Assembly: GCF_007859275.1 (NCBI RefSeq)
Contig: NZ_VOHC01000021.1
Coordinates: forward strand, 62,001 to 126,000
Direction: 5' to 3'
Origin: Planomicrobium sp. CPCC 101079
GTDB lineage: Bacteria > Bacillota > Bacilli > Bacillales_A > Planococcaceae
DNA: 64,000 nt
Part shown: piece after piece, positions 51,659 through 60,921 of the stretch
How positions within the stretch are numbered: the first letter of the stretch is position 1
Layout: every line of letters starts with the position of its first letter
The notes under the pieces: generated by a model
Database searches by the model: none
What the model saw: the letters and a program-made list of their open reading frames with translations, nothing else
What the model was told of the DNA's origin: nothing
Program-made: the position numbers and the translations under genes

Positions 51659-51735
51659 AACAGCAAAAAAGTTTTCCTATAATTGTTAAAAGTGAAAGAT
51701 TAAGTACATCGAAGAAAAAATAAGGAGGAATTATT

Positions 51736-52701
51736 GTGAAAGAAATATTGTACTTAGATACTGATTTAATTCATTCGTTTTTATCTCAAATTAATGAAGG
51801 ACTGCCAGGAGAAACCGCGAACGAAAGAGAGCAATCAGTTGCAGACGCTTCTGAAAAATCTAAAAATAAAAGTTCACTTTTCGGTTCAAATGCAAGTGTG
51901 GATTCTGGCAAGATATCTGTTCCCTTTTTATTAGATACTCCCTCAGGAAAAGTTGAAGTGAAGTTAGATTTGACGAAAGGATGGTCAGAAACCACTTCTC
52001 TTACTCAGACCGAAACAGGACGCGAATTAATTACAAAAAAATTGCATGATGATGCTCTTTTTCAATTGATAAAGCATCTAAAAGAAAAAGATTTAATCAA
52101 AAATTTTGAAGAGGCTAATGAAAATGAATACATTGAATTTCAAACTTCTTTTCAGTTTTTTGATACCGACTATTTGCATGGCCTTATGAATCCAGATTTA
52201 CTAAGCAAAGTATCTTTTTTTGATTTGTATAGTAATCTAGAAAACATTAAAATCCAAAAGGACTTCCAGTTAAAAAGTATTGCGAATTCGGCTCAAAGAA
52301 AAATAGAGGAGAAAAAGATAAACGATACTATTCAAGAAGGAGAAGTACAACTTGCTTTAACAACTGCAAAGTTTACTGGTATCCAAGAAATGATTACATA
52401 CTTACAGAGTTTCCTTCCAACCTCGACATTTGCTAAACTTGAGAATTCATTTACTTATTTGAAACCAGCTTTCCTTAGAGAAGATCCTAAAGTTTTAATG
52501 TTTAAATACCCTGCGCTATCATCGGATTTAAAAGTCACAATAATAGGAAAAAAGACAAGAAAAATAAGCGTTCCGCAAGAAACGCCCGACTATTCTAACC
52601 TTTATTCAATACCTATGATTTTAGATACTCTATTAATTGAGATTGGCCTCGTTTCTTCAAATGACACTCTTGTCTCACCAATAGCTATTTATTTCGAATA
52701 A
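51736..52701 (+). CDS. Probable DUF6414 family accessory protein
   Basis: 321 aa. The opening ILYLDTDLIHSFLSQINEGL (a strand, then a short helix ending in Q-x-N) resembles DUF6414 proteins found in mobile and defence-rich regions. The rest includes a helical middle (about 180-230) and beta-rich ends. AAGGAGG precedes the start. It is AT-rich and bounded by terminators, so it behaves as lysogenic cargo. Role unknown; phage defence is a hypothesis. Confidence 0.55.
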   Translation: MKEILYLDTDLIHSFLSQINEGLPGETANEREQSVADASEKSKNKSSLFGSNASVDSGKISVPFLLDTPSGKVEVKLDLTKGWSETTSLTQTETGRELITKKLHDDALFQLIKHLKEKDLIKNFEEANENEYIEFQTSFQFFDTDYLHGLMNPDLLSKVSFFDLYSNLENIKIQKDFQLKSIANSAQRKIEEKKINDTIQEGEVQLALTTAKFTGIQEMITYLQSFLPTSTFAKLENSFTYLKPAFLREDPKVLMFKYPALSSDLKVTIIGKKTRKISVPQETPDYSNLYSIPMILDTLLIEIGLVSSNDTLVSPIAIYFE

Positions 52702-52846
52702 GGTCAAACTTTTTTCGATTTTCTTTCATTCGTTCCTGGGTTGCATCGATAGCATCTGAAACACGTTGATATTCTTCATCATGCTTCTTTTTTTCTAGAA
52801 GTAACTTTTTCAAAGCATAATCAAAGAATTTTTCTTCAGCTGACAT
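52685..52846 (-). CDS. Small coiled-coil protein, leftward, convergent with the accessory gene
   Basis: 53 aa, almost all helix (KFFDYALKKLLLEKKKHDEE, VSDAIDATQERMKENRKKFD). A strong AAGGAGGGG sits seven bases from the ATG. It is the only leftward gene in the lysogeny module and overlaps the 3' end of the DUF6414-like gene by 17 bases. Function unknown. Confidence 0.6.
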   Translation of the reverse strand: MSAEEKFFDYALKKLLLEKKKHDEEYQRVSDAIDATQERMKENRKKFDLIRNK

Positions 52847-52947
52847 ATACACCCCTCCTTGGGTTTTATGTTATATCAAAGAAAAATTATTAGCAATGAA
52901 TTAATTTTATATTTACTTTTTAATTCCCCTTAAACTTGTTTGCTAAA

Positions 52948-52973
52948 ACTCACTTCCCATAAGTGGGTTTTTC
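52948..52973 (+). terminator. Terminator upstream of the ImmA-like gene
   Basis: Stem ACTCACTT (52948-52955) with AAGTGGGT (52961-52968, one G-U), then TTTTC. It closes rightward transcription from the accessory genes. A -10-like TACAAT follows at about 52977. Confidence 0.65.
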
Positions 52974-53018
52974 TTTTACAATATAAGGGAACATGCGTTC
53001 TAAAAAAGGAGTGGTCTT

Positions 53019-53480
53019 ATGGGAAATACATACAATCATTTAGAAGAGTACATCCGACAACTCTTAAACAACATCAGCATTTTTCATCCGCATCAATTGA
53101 ATATCGAAACAGTTTCATCGCGATTAGGATTAACAGTTCATTACATTCCGCATGATGCTATGTATGTAGATGGCAATATTTTTTTAGACATCCGTCAATC
53201 CGATTCCAAGCAATGGGAAGATTTTGGACACGAATTATGTCATGCTCGCTGGCATGCCGGGGACCAAGCGTTAATTTCCGTTATGATGCGAGAGTTTCAA
53301 GAATGGAAAGCTGATAACTTCGCTCAGAACCTCTGTATCCCCTCTTTCATGTTAAACAACATTAACTTGCCAGCTTACGAGCGTGACGCGGTATGGATGA
53401 TCATGGAGAAGTTTGCAGTTGAGCGTAAGTTTGCCGAGAAACGGTTGGAACAATACATACGAAATTGGATGGCCCAATAA
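53019..53480 (+). CDS. ImmA/IrrE-type metallopeptidase
   Basis: 153 aa. FGHELCHARWHAG carries the zinc motif H-E-L-C-H and EWKADNFAQNLCIPSF the third ligand region. In ICEBs1 and related phages ImmA cleaves the HTH repressor during induction, which fits the repressor here lacking a self-cleaving domain. AAGGAG seven bases upstream of the ATG. Confidence 0.9.
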   Translation: MGNTYNHLEEYIRQLLNNISIFHPHQLNIETVSSRLGLTVHYIPHDAMYVDGNIFLDIRQSDSKQWEDFGHELCHARWHAGDQALISVMMREFQEWKADNFAQNLCIPSFMLNNINLPAYERDAVWMIMEKFAVERKFAEKRLEQYIRNWMAQ

Positions 53481-53498
53481 TGGAATTGAGGAATTTCA

Positions 53499-53675
53499 AT
53501 GGAAAAGAAAACATACATAGCACTCAAAGAATTATCGGATCTGCACGAAAAAAAGCCCGGCCTCTTCCCCGTTTTCAGCCGAATCACGAAAATTGATGGC
53601 CAGCTGGTTGGTGAGGTTAAAAGCTACAGCGATGAATACGGGAAACCGGTTCAAATCGAAAAAATGTACCATTAA
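53499..53675 (+). CDS. Small hypothetical protein between ImmA and integrase
   Basis: 58 aa (MEKKTYIALKELSDLHEKKP, VFSRITKIDGQLVGEVKSYS). GAGGAA upstream. Possibly co-transcribed with the ImmA-like gene. Function unknown. Confidence 0.55.
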   Translation: MEKKTYIALKELSDLHEKKPGLFPVFSRITKIDGQLVGEVKSYSDEYGKPVQIEKMYH

Positions 53676-53780
53676 TCGGCTACAAAGGGTAAAATCGTAC
53701 CAAAACCATGTTTAAATCATTCACTTTGTACCGCAAAGGGGTGCCTTTTGATGATATGGTGAACCGGAGGAGTGTATGCC

Positions 53781-54974
53781 ATGAATTGCAAAAAAACCGC
53801 AAGCGGAAGTTGGGAATGTTACGCAGAAGGGCCGCGTGATCCGATCACGAACAAACGGAAAACGATCCGCAAACAAGCGAAGAAGAAAGTGTTGGCTCAA
53901 CAGAAAGTAAAGGAAGCCTTGGAGGATTTGGCGAAAGGCATCGACCGCATCAAAGCGAAACACATCACCTTTGCGGAAGTGGCTGAGGATTGGATGCGCG
54001 TTTACGAGAAAAGTGGCGTAAAAAGATCCACGGTCCGCAGCAGGGAGTCGTCCTTGAAGAATATTAATCGATATTTCGGGGATGTTGTCGTTGGTCGCAT
54101 CACGCACCAAATGATTCAAGACATGCTGCTGGATATGTACGAGAAAGGCTATTCGAAATCCTTATTGGATCATGCTAAAGTGACGACCCGTTTTGTCTTT
54201 CAGCACGCCAAGAAACAGAAGCTGCGTATGGACAACCCCGTGACCGAAACAATCGTGCCGAGAAAACGAAAATCCGTTGAAGAAATTGAAAACGAGAAAA
54301 TTAGCGAAAAGTATTTCGAAGTGGATGAATTGGAGAAATTTTTGAAGGCTGCCGAAACCCATGGCTTGTTACATGACCAGGAATGGTTTCCCCTTCTCGC
54401 CTTTACCGGAATGCGCGCTGGCGAACTGTGTGCCTTGAAATGGACCGATGTTTTCTTTGATACCAATCAGATCCGCATCACCAAGACGATGGACAACATT
54501 GCAGACATGCAATCGTATGAGCTGACGCCGCCGAAATCCTTGAAGGCGATCCGGATCATTGATGTGGATTCGCAAATCATGGCGATTCTGAAACGCTTGA
54601 AGGCGAAGCAGAATGAATCCCTTTTGAAATACCGGGTAGATAACGAAAACTATCACGAAGAAAATTTTGTTTTCAGCCGGCCGAAGAACGGCTATCCGTA
54701 TTCGACCAAGTTTTTGTACAAGCGAACCAGGCGGTTATGCATGAAGGCCGGCTTGTCTAAAATTGAAGGTGCGCACATTTTGCGTCATACGCACATCACG
54801 ATGTTGACGGAAGCGAAAGTCGAACTCGATGCCATCATGAACCGAGTCGGCCACGAAGATTCCAAGACCACCAAAAACATCTATACCCACATCACCAAGA
54901 ACAAGAAAAAAGATGCTGCTGAACGAATCAGTTTTCACTTTGGTGAGCTCCTGAATTACAAAATCGAGGGGTGA
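53781..54974 (+). CDS. int: Phage tyrosine integrase
   Basis: About 397 aa. The N-terminal arm-binding domain (ASGSWECYAEGPRDPITNKR), the core-binding domain (FAEVAEDWMRVYEKSG, about 65-165) and the catalytic domain with TGMRAGELCALKW (Arg), HILRHTHITML (His-x-x-Arg), GHEDSKTTKNIYTH (His, Tyr). It inserts the phage into the sucD 3' end. ATG at 53781 has GGAGGAG upstream; a GTG at 53772 is less likely. Its stop is adjacent to the probable arm sites. Confidence 0.96.
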   Translation: MNCKKTASGSWECYAEGPRDPITNKRKTIRKQAKKKVLAQQKVKEALEDLAKGIDRIKAKHITFAEVAEDWMRVYEKSGVKRSTVRSRESSLKNINRYFGDVVVGRITHQMIQDMLLDMYEKGYSKSLLDHAKVTTRFVFQHAKKQKLRMDNPVTETIVPRKRKSVEEIENEKISEKYFEVDELEKFLKAAETHGLLHDQEWFPLLAFTGMRAGELCALKWTDVFFDTNQIRITKTMDNIADMQSYELTPPKSLKAIRIIDVDSQIMAILKRLKAKQNESLLKYRVDNENYHEENFVFSRPKNGYPYSTKFLYKRTRRLCMKAGLSKIEGAHILRHTHITMLTEAKVELDAIMNRVGHEDSKTTKNIYTHITKNKKKDAAERISFHFGELLNYKIEG

Positions 54975-54975
54975 T

Positions 54976-54996
54976 GTGAGACTTTGGTGAGACTTT
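54976..54996. repeat. Probable integrase arm-type sites, right arm
   Basis: Two direct GTGAGACTTT copies at 54976-54985 and 54987-54996, 11 bp apart, just after the integrase stop and about 75 bp from the attR core. A matching copy lies in the left arm at 9726. Confidence 0.55.
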
Positions 54997-55009
54997 TTGA
55001 AAAAGGGCA

Positions 55010-55060
55010 AAAAGAAAAGACCCAAAACGCCGGTATATCAACGTTTTGGGTCTTATTTTT
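55010..55060. terminator. Phage-supplied bidirectional terminator for int and sucD
   Basis: A perfect 13-bp stem AAGACCCAAAACG (55017-55029) with CGTTTTGGGTCTT (55042-55054) has T-rich runs on both sides. It lies on the phage side of attR, so it replaces the lost chromosomal terminator of sucD and also stops int transcription from entering sucD antisense. Confidence 0.88.
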
Positions 55061-55087
55061 AATTAATGGGTTTTACAAGCGTCGTAA
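55061..55087 (-). repeat. attR: right prophage junction within sucD
   Basis: Second copy of the 27-bp repeat (core 55070-55087). It contains the last codons and the stop of the functional sucD gene. Sequence similarity with attL extends weakly further into the CTTATTTT run outside the core. Confidence 0.93.
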
Positions 55088-55965
55088 AGGCCTTTTTCTT
55101 TGATCACTTTGATCAACGTTTCGCCGATTACGGATGGAGTGTCTGCAACTTCGATTCCAGCTTCGTTCATCGCTTTGATCTTGTCTGCAGCTGTTCCTTT
55201 ACCGCCAGAAATGATCGCACCGGCATGGCCCATACGTTTTCCTTCTGGAGCTGTTTGGCCGCCGATAAAGCCTACTACAGGCTTCGTCATGTTGGCTTTA
55301 ACCCACGCAGCAGCTTCTTCTTCAGCTGTTCCGCCGATTTCACCGATCATAACAACCGCAAGAGTATCTTCGTCTTCGTTGAATTCCTTCAACACATCGA
55401 TGAAGTTTGTGCCGTTGACCGGGTCTCCGCCGATACCTACTGCTGTAGATTGGCCGATTCCTTCTTCAGACAATTGGTGAGTCGCTTCATACGTCAATGT
55501 ACCAGAGCGTGAAACAACGCCAACATGTCCTTTTTTATGGATATATCCAGGCATGATGCCGATTTTGCATTCGTCAGGAGTAATAACGCCTGGGCAGTTC
55601 GGTCCAACTAAACGTGTTTTCTTGCCTTCCATATAACGCTTCACTTTGACCATATCCAAAACAGGAATGTGCTCAGTGATACAGATCGCCATATCAAGTT
55701 CAGCTTCAACAGCTTCAAGAATTGCGTCAGCAGCAAAAGGTGCCGGTACATAAATTACAGATACGTTAGCACCTGTAGCTTTAACAGCATCTTCAACAGT
55801 ATTGAAGACAGGTACGCCTTCAACTTCAGTTCCGCCTTTGCCGGGTGTTACGCCAGCAACGATTTTCGTTCCGTATTCAAGCATTTGTTTTGTGTGGAAA
55901 AGGGCAGTTGACCCTGTAATTCCCTGTACAAGTACTTTCGTGTCTTTGTTAATATATACACTCAT
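55063..55965 (-). CDS. sucD: Succinyl-CoA synthetase alpha subunit
   Basis: 300 aa, full length. CoA-binding N-terminal domain ([20 protein letters not shown]) and the phosphohistidine loop ([20 protein letters not shown]). It converts succinyl-CoA to succinate with SucC in the TCA cycle. Its 3' end is the phage attachment site, and the reading frame is unchanged by integration (ends ACKTH). Confidence 0.98.
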   Translation of the reverse strand: MSVYINKDTKVLVQGITGSTALFHTKQMLEYGTKIVAGVTPGKGGTEVEGVPVFNTVEDAVKATGANVSVIYVPAPFAADAILEAVEAELDMAICITEHIPVLDMVKVKRYMEGKKTRLVGPNCPGVITPDECKIGIMPGYIHKKGHVGVVSRSGTLTYEATHQLSEEGIGQSTAVGIGGDPVNGTNFIDVLKEFNEDEDTLAVVMIGEIGGTAEEEAAAWVKANMTKPVVGFIGGQTAPEGKRMGHAGAIISGGKGTAADKIKAMNEAGIEVADTPSVIGETLIKVIKEKGLYDACKTH

Positions 55966-55982
55966 TTTTGTCCCTGCCCTTC

Positions 55983-57143
55983 TTAGCCTACAAGTTCTAC
56001 GATCTTTTTAGCGCCTTCTGCCATAGTGCCAGCAGCGACAATATCAAGACCTGATTCGTTCAGCAGTTTTTTGCCTAGTTCAACGTTCGTGCCTTCAAGA
56101 CGCACCACTAAAGGAACGCTCAAGCTGACTTCTTTAGCCGCTTGGATAACGCCTTCTGCGATGATATCGCACTTCATGATACCGCCGAAAATGTTAACGA
56201 AGATTCCTTTTACATTCTGATCTGAAAGAATGATTTTGAAAGCTTCCGTTACTTTCTCAGCAGTGGCACCGCCCCCAACGTCAAGGAAGTTAGCGGGTGA
56301 TCCGCCGTAGTAGTTGATCGTATCCATTGTTGCCATAGCAAGGCCGGCGCCGTTAACCATACAGCCGATGTTCCCGTCCAAAGAAATGTAGCTCAAGTCA
56401 TACTTGGAAGCTTCGATTTCTTTTGCATCTTCTTCATCGTAATCGCGCATCTCCATAACTTCTGGGTGGCGGTATAAAGAGTTTGCATCGAAGTTGAATT
56501 TCGCATCCAATGCTACTACTTGTCCATCTCCAGTCACTACCAGAGGGTTGATCTCGACGATCGCTGCATCTGTATCTGTGTATGCTTGATACAAGCCAAG
56601 CATAAGTTTTGATGCTTTGTTCACTAATTTAGCTGGGATGTTCATGTTGAATGCCATACGGCGAGCTTGGAAGCCAGTCAAACCTACAACCGGATCAATT
56701 TCTTCATAGAAAAGGCGTTCCGGTGTATTAGCTGCTACTTCCTCAATATCCATTCCGCCTTCTTCAGACCCCATAAGAGTCACGCGAGAAGTTTCACGGT
56801 CAAGAACCAATCCTAAGTAGTATTCTTTTTGGATGTCGCTTCCTGCTTCGATATACAGGCGTTTAACTTCTTTGCCTTCAGGACCAGTTTGATGCGTAAC
56901 GAGCACTTTTCCTAAAAGCTCTTTTGAATATGTACGCACTTCGTCTAAATTTTTAGCAAGCTTAACTCCGCCTGCTTTTCCTCGGCCACCTGCGTGGATT
57001 TGGGCTTTCACCACAACAACATCTGTACCAAGTTCTTTAGCCGCTTTAACTGCTTCTTCTGGAGAAAAAGCAACATGGCCTTCAGGAACCGCTACTCCAT
57101 ATTGTTTAAGGATCTGTTTCCCCTGATATTCATGGATATTCAT
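55983..57143 (-). CDS. sucC: Succinyl-CoA synthetase beta subunit
   Basis: 386 aa. ATP-grasp N-terminal half ([40 protein letters not shown]) and CoA-ligase C-terminal half ([20 protein letters not shown]). It forms the operon sucCD. A weak promoter candidate TGGACT-18-TACAAT lies upstream in the 57144-57255 gap. Confidence 0.98.
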   Translation of the reverse strand: MNIHEYQGKQILKQYGVAVPEGHVAFSPEEAVKAAKELGTDVVVVKAQIHAGGRGKAGGVKLAKNLDEVRTYSKELLGKVLVTHQTGPEGKEVKRLYIEAGSDIQKEYYLGLVLDRETSRVTLMGSEEGGMDIEEVAANTPERLFYEEIDPVVGLTGFQARRMAFNMNIPAKLVNKASKLMLGLYQAYTDTDAAIVEINPLVVTGDGQVVALDAKFNFDANSLYRHPEVMEMRDYDEEDAKEIEASKYDLSYISLDGNIGCMVNGAGLAMATMDTINYYGGSPANFLDVGGGATAEKVTEAFKIILSDQNVKGIFVNIFGGIMKCDIIAEGVIQAAKEVSLSVPLVVRLEGTNVELGKKLLNESGLDIVAAGTMAEGAKKIVELVG

Positions 57144-57255
57144 CTGTCATCCTCCAATCAAACATCTGTTTCTTAATTTTATTGCCTCTACCATTGTATT
57201 AAAGTTGCCTTAAAAAGTCCACCGTTGTCGAGTATACTTCAAAAACTTACAATAT

Positions 57256-58038
57256 TCAGATGGATTGGCGGTTTATATGCAGAATCGACTTGACCGGTTC
57301 AAATGTTTTTCGGTGAATCGGACAAGGTCCGTATTGCCGCAAAGCCTCTACATGTACAGGTGTGCCATACCCAGCGTGCTTGTCAAAACCGTAAACGGGA
57401 TATTGTTCAGCATACGCTTCCATCATGGCATCTCTTTGCGTCTTCGCCAGGATGGATGCCGCAGCGATCGCCAAGCTTTTTGCATCGCCTTTTATGATCG
57501 ATTCACAAGGCATTGGAATTTCCAGCTTCATTGCATCAGCCAGGACAACATCCGGCTTTGGCTCGAGCGCCAGCGCAGCTTCAGTCATCGACGTTTTTGT
57601 CGCCTGATAAATATTTTGGCGATCGATTTCCTCTGGCGGCTGAACATGGACTGAATAGCTGACCGCCACTTCCCGGATTAGCTTTGCGAACATTTCCCTC
57701 TTTTCTTTGGACAATTTTTTGGAATCGTCCAGGCCTATAAGCAACGAACAGTCCTGGGGCAATATGACCGCTGCGGTGACAACCGGTCCCGCTAGCGGCC
57801 CTCTTCCCGCTTCGTCTATGCCGGCAACTAAACTTCCGGGATGTTCTTTAAAGGATTGATCAAATGCCAGTTTCAATTCGTGATTATGTAAGAGTTCATC
57901 CGCCAGCCGTTTTTTCTTCATCCACTGCTTTAACAGCGTCTGCACACTTTTTCGTTCATCCTGCTGCAATTCTTCCATCCACGGCGCCCAGTGAGCGGCC
58001 TGTTTTAAGGCGTCTTTTACTTCAGTTACTGTTTTCAT
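57256..58038 (-). CDS. rnhB: Ribonuclease HII
   Basis: 260 aa. The catalytic motif GIDEAGRGPLAG (Asp75, Glu76) and GLDDSKKLSKEKRE, then DKHAGYGTPVHVEALRQYGP. It removes ribonucleotides and RNA primers from DNA. The N-terminal 70-residue extension is normal for Bacillales. Confidence 0.96.
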   Translation of the reverse strand: MKTVTEVKDALKQAAHWAPWMEELQQDERKSVQTLLKQWMKKKRLADELLHNHELKLAFDQSFKEHPGSLVAGIDEAGRGPLAGPVVTAAVILPQDCSLLIGLDDSKKLSKEKREMFAKLIREVAVSYSVHVQPPEEIDRQNIYQATKTSMTEAALALEPKPDVVLADAMKLEIPMPCESIIKGDAKSLAIAAASILAKTQRDAMMEAYAEQYPVYGFDKHAGYGTPVHVEALRQYGPCPIHRKTFEPVKSILHINRQSI

Positions 58039-58065
58039 TTGCTTGCCCCACTTTCGCTATTAACT

Positions 58066-58101
58066 AAAAAAGAGGTTGATCCTGTAAACGGGATCAACCT
58101 C
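58066..58101 (-). terminator. Terminator after rbgA
   Basis: Stem GAGGTTGATCC (58072-58082) with GGATCAACCTC (58091-58101), then TTTTTT leftward. It separates rbgA from rnhB. Confidence 0.88.
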
Positions 58102-58112
58102 TTTCACCTGAA

Positions 58113-58985
58113 TCAGTTGGCTTCTTCATCCAGGATCATTTCATCTTTATAATCAAATGTCACCCGGCCAAGATGCTGATTGCGAATATCGCGCACAATA
58201 ATTTCCGCCACCATTTCGTAATCGACTTCTCCATTTACATTGGCAATATGGCGCTTTTTGGCAATATGGTCAAACGCATGAACGATGTCTTCGTCGATGT
58301 GATCCAACCCGTACCGTTCCTTCAAGCGTTCCGGATATCTTTCTTCCAGGAATTTAAGCGCATAAATCGCCAATTCCTGCATTTGAATAACTGAATCTTT
58401 GATAGCTCCGGTCACCGCCAATTTCAATCCGGTTTCCGGATCTTCGAACTTTGGCCAGAGAATTCCCGGCGTATCCAAAAGCTCAATTTCTTTTCCAACT
58501 TTGATCCATTGCTGCGCTTTGGTCACCCCTGGCATATTGCCGGTTTTCGCCAAGCTTTTCTTTGAAAGGCGGTTGATAAGTGTCGATTTCCCGACATTCG
58601 GGATGCCGACGATCATCGCACGAATGGCGCGCGGCTTGATGCCTTTGGCAATCATCCGGTCCCATTTTTCCGCCAATATTTCTTTTGATGCATTTGTCAC
58701 AAGCTGCAGGCCTCTGCCTTCAAGGGAGTTGATGGCAACTGCCCGTGTTCCTTCACTTTCAAAATAGCGGATCCACTTTTTCGTTTCAACTTCATCCGCC
58801 ATGTCCATTTTGTTTAAAATAATCAATCGCGGCTTTTGCTGAATCACTTGATCAATCATTGGATTCCGCGAAGATAACGGCAATCTGGCATCCACTAGTT
58901 CGAAAATGATATCGACCAGCTTCAGCTTTTCTGTAACTTCTCTCCGCGCTTTCGCCATATGTCCCGGAAACCATTGTATCGTCAT
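58113..58985 (-). CDS. rbgA: Ribosome biogenesis GTPase RbgA (YlqF)
   Basis: 290 aa, circularly permuted GTPase: NKMDMADE (G4) precedes [14 protein letters not shown] (G1) and [10 protein letters not shown] (G3). [17 protein letters not shown] is the family start. It is needed for late 50S assembly. Confidence 0.97.
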   Translation of the reverse strand: MTIQWFPGHMAKARREVTEKLKLVDIIFELVDARLPLSSRNPMIDQVIQQKPRLIILNKMDMADEVETKKWIRYFESEGTRAVAINSLEGRGLQLVTNASKEILAEKWDRMIAKGIKPRAIRAMIVGIPNVGKSTLINRLSKKSLAKTGNMPGVTKAQQWIKVGKEIELLDTPGILWPKFEDPETGLKLAVTGAIKDSVIQMQELAIYALKFLEERYPERLKERYGLDHIDEDIVHAFDHIAKKRHIANVNGEVDYEMVAEIIVRDIRNQHLGRVTFDYKDEMILDEEAN

Positions 58986-58996
58986 AAAAACACTCC

Positions 58997-59554
58997 TTAA
59001 TTCACAACTCCAGCTTCAGCCACTGGCCAAAATACCAGACTCGTGCTGCCAATCACTTCTTCCATCGGCACAGCTCCGATCATCCGGCTGTCTTTGCTTG
59101 CTCTGCGGTTATCGCCCATAACAAACACATGGCCTTCTGGAACCGTTTCTTCCCCAATAATATCTTCTAAAGTAAAATCTTCAGTTAATGTCCCAGTAAT
59201 TCCTTCTTTGTAAGAATCCAAATAAGGTTCGTCCACCGGTTCGCCATTTATATACAGCTGGTCATCTTCGTATGCCAAGTGATCTCCCGGCAAGCCGATG
59301 ATCCGTTTAATATAGTCTTTTTCTTCTGGCGCATGAAAAACGACAATATCGAATCGATCAGGTTCACCGACATTGTAACCGATTTTATTGACAATCATCC
59401 GGTCGCCATGTTCTAGCGTCGGCATCATCGATTCCCCGTCTACGACAATGGGTGTGAAAAAGAAAAAGCGGATAATTGCCGCAAGTCCGAAGGCAATCAA
59501 CAAGGCTTTGGACCATTCCCACACTTCGTTTTTTTTCTTTGGTTCTGTTTCCAT
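58997..59554 (-). CDS. lepB: Type I signal peptidase
   Basis: 185 aa. One N-terminal membrane segment ([17 protein letters not shown]), catalytic Ser in [10 protein letters not shown], Lys in [13 protein letters not shown], then [20 protein letters not shown]. It cleaves signal peptides of secreted proteins. Located between rbgA and rplS. Confidence 0.96.
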   Translation of the reverse strand: METEPKKKNEVWEWSKALLIAFGLAAIIRFFFFTPIVVDGESMMPTLEHGDRMIVNKIGYNVGEPDRFDIVVFHAPEEKDYIKRIIGLPGDHLAYEDDQLYINGEPVDEPYLDSYKEGITGTLTEDFTLEDIIGEETVPEGHVFVMGDNRRASKDSRMIGAVPMEEVIGSTSLVFWPVAEAGVVN

Positions 59555-59669
59555 GCACGTTCCTCCTCGAACATTCTCGTTTAATTGTACAAGGATTTTG
59601 TCTTTTTAGCAAAGAATAGTGAAGATGAACAGGCTGCCTCAAAACACTTGCTTAGTGCGTTTGTCCGGC

Positions 59670-59702
59670 AAAAAAAGAAAGAGGGCGCATGCGCCCTCTT
59701 TC
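59670..59702 (-). terminator. Terminator after rplS
   Basis: A 26-bp perfect palindrome (59677-59702, GAAAGAGGGCGCA and its complement) followed by T6 leftward. Confidence 0.85.
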
Positions 59703-59714
59703 CTAAATGCACTC

Positions 59715-60062
59715 TTATCTAATTTCTTTAATGCGAGCTGCTTTACCGCGAAGATCACGCAAGTAGTACAGTTTCGCACGACGAACTTTACCGCGACGGA
59801 CAACGTCAAGTTGTGCGATTTTTGGTGTGTGTACAGGGAAAGTACGTTCAACACCAACACCGTAAGAAATTTTGCGGACAGTGAAAGTTTCGCTGATTCC
59901 GCCCCCACGGCGACCGATTACGACTCCTTCGTACATTTGGATACGTTCGCGTGTTCCCTCGACAACTTTCACGTGGACGCGGACAGTATCACCAGGACGG
60001 AAGTCCGGAAGATCTGTACGAATTTGTTCTTTAGTGATTTCTGAAATAATGTTTTGCATCAT
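59715..60062 (-). CDS. rplS: 50S ribosomal protein L19
   Basis: 115 aa, full length. [40 protein letters not shown] and [20 protein letters not shown] are diagnostic. It contacts 16S rRNA at the subunit interface. It has its own promoter and a structured leader. Confidence 0.98.
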   Translation of the reverse strand: MMQNIISEITKEQIRTDLPDFRPGDTVRVHVKVVEGTRERIQMYEGVVIGRRGGGISETFTVRKISYGVGVERTFPVHTPKIAQLDVVRRGKVRRAKLYYLRDLRGKAARIKEIR

Positions 60063-60145
60063 TTTCTCTCCTTCTACAGATGTTCTTACACCTTTTTACC
60101 TGTTGCAGCGGAACACCGTGATCCTGTACTTCACATAAAAGTACA
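60063..60145 (-). promoter_or_regulatory. Probable L19 leader RNA
   Basis: The rplS leader starts with an 8-bp hairpin (CTGTACTT/AAGTACAG, 60124-60146) and contains GGATCACGGTGTTCCGCTGC, resembling the L19 leader of Firmicutes, which mediates feedback by ribosomal protein L19. Confidence 0.6.
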
Positions 60146-60151
60146 GACTCC

Positions 60152-60180
60152 ATAGTATCATTTAACAACAGCTTGTGCAA
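60152..60180 (-). promoter_or_regulatory. Promoter of rplS
   Basis: TTGCAC and TACTAT with a 17-bp spacer, about 90 bases upstream of the rplS start. Confidence 0.7.
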
Positions 60181-60192
60181 GGGAAAATCCGT

Positions 60193-60921
60193 TTATCTTT
60201 GTTGTTTTTTTAATTCGCTGATGATTTTCTTTTGCTGTGCTGTGAGCTCAATTTGTTCGAGCAAATCCGGACGGCGCTCCAATGTCCGTTTAAGCGTCTG
60301 CTCTTCACGCCACTGATCCACGTGGGCATGGTTGCCTGAAGTCAGTACAGCTGGCACTTTCCAACCGCGGAAATCTGCCGGGCGGGTATACTGTGGATGC
60401 TCAAGCAAACCGGTTGAGAAAGAATCCCTTACAGATGAATCAGCGTTCCCTAGGACGCCAGGAAGCAGTCTGACGATGCTGTCGATAATAGTCATTGCAG
60501 CCAATTCCCCGCCAGTCAATACAAAGTCACCGAGAGAAATTTCATCCGTCACCAAATGCTCGCGGATTCGTTCATCATAACCTTCATAATGGCCGCAAAT
60601 AAATACCAGTTCTTCTTCCCCAGCCAGCTCTTCCGCTTTTTTCTGCGTGAAGCGCTCCCCTTGAGGGCACATCAAAATGACCCGGGGCTTTTTGTCTTTC
60701 GTCAGCGATTCGACGGCGTTGAAAATCGGTTCTGGTTTCAAGACCATTCCGGCCCCGCCGCCAAATGGATAATCATCCACTTGACGCTTGTTATTGGCAA
60801 ATTCACGAAAATCCACCACGTTTAGCGTAACCGCATTTTTTTCTTGTGCTTTCTTCATGATCGATTGCTGAAATACTCCATCAAACATAGTTGGAAATAT
60901 TGAAAGAACGTTTATGTTCAT
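60193..60921 (-). CDS. trmD: tRNA (guanine-37, N1) methyltransferase
   Basis: 242 aa. [38 protein letters not shown] and the SPOUT knot region [20 protein letters not shown]. It methylates G37 to prevent frameshifting. Start overlaps the rimM stop. Confidence 0.98.
   Translation of the reverse strand: MNINVLSIFPTMFDGVFQQSIMKKAQEKNAVTLNVVDFREFANNKRQVDDYPFGGGAGMVLKPEPIFNAVESLTKDKKPRVILMCPQGERFTQKKAEELAGEEELVFICGHYEGYDERIREHLVTDEISLGDFVLTGGELAAMTIIDSIVRLLPGVLGNADSSVRDSFSTGLLEHPQYTRPADFRGWKVPAVLTSGNHAHVDQWREEQTLKRTLERRPDLLEQIELTAQQKKIISELKKQQR

Larger units (their letters stand above)
9572..55087. mobile_element. Complete siphovirus-type prophage integrated in the 3' end of sucD
   Basis: The element is bounded by attL and attR and contains integrase, repressor, early replication and recombination genes, terminase, portal, protease, capsid, neck, tail, baseplate, lysis and DNA-repair genes, all with intact frames. 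Structural genes read leftward; lysogeny genes near attR read rightward. The HK97-type head genes and 1308-aa tape measure indicate a long non-contractile tail. No insertion sequence or obvious decay is seen, so it looks inducible (inference). Confidence 0.96.
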
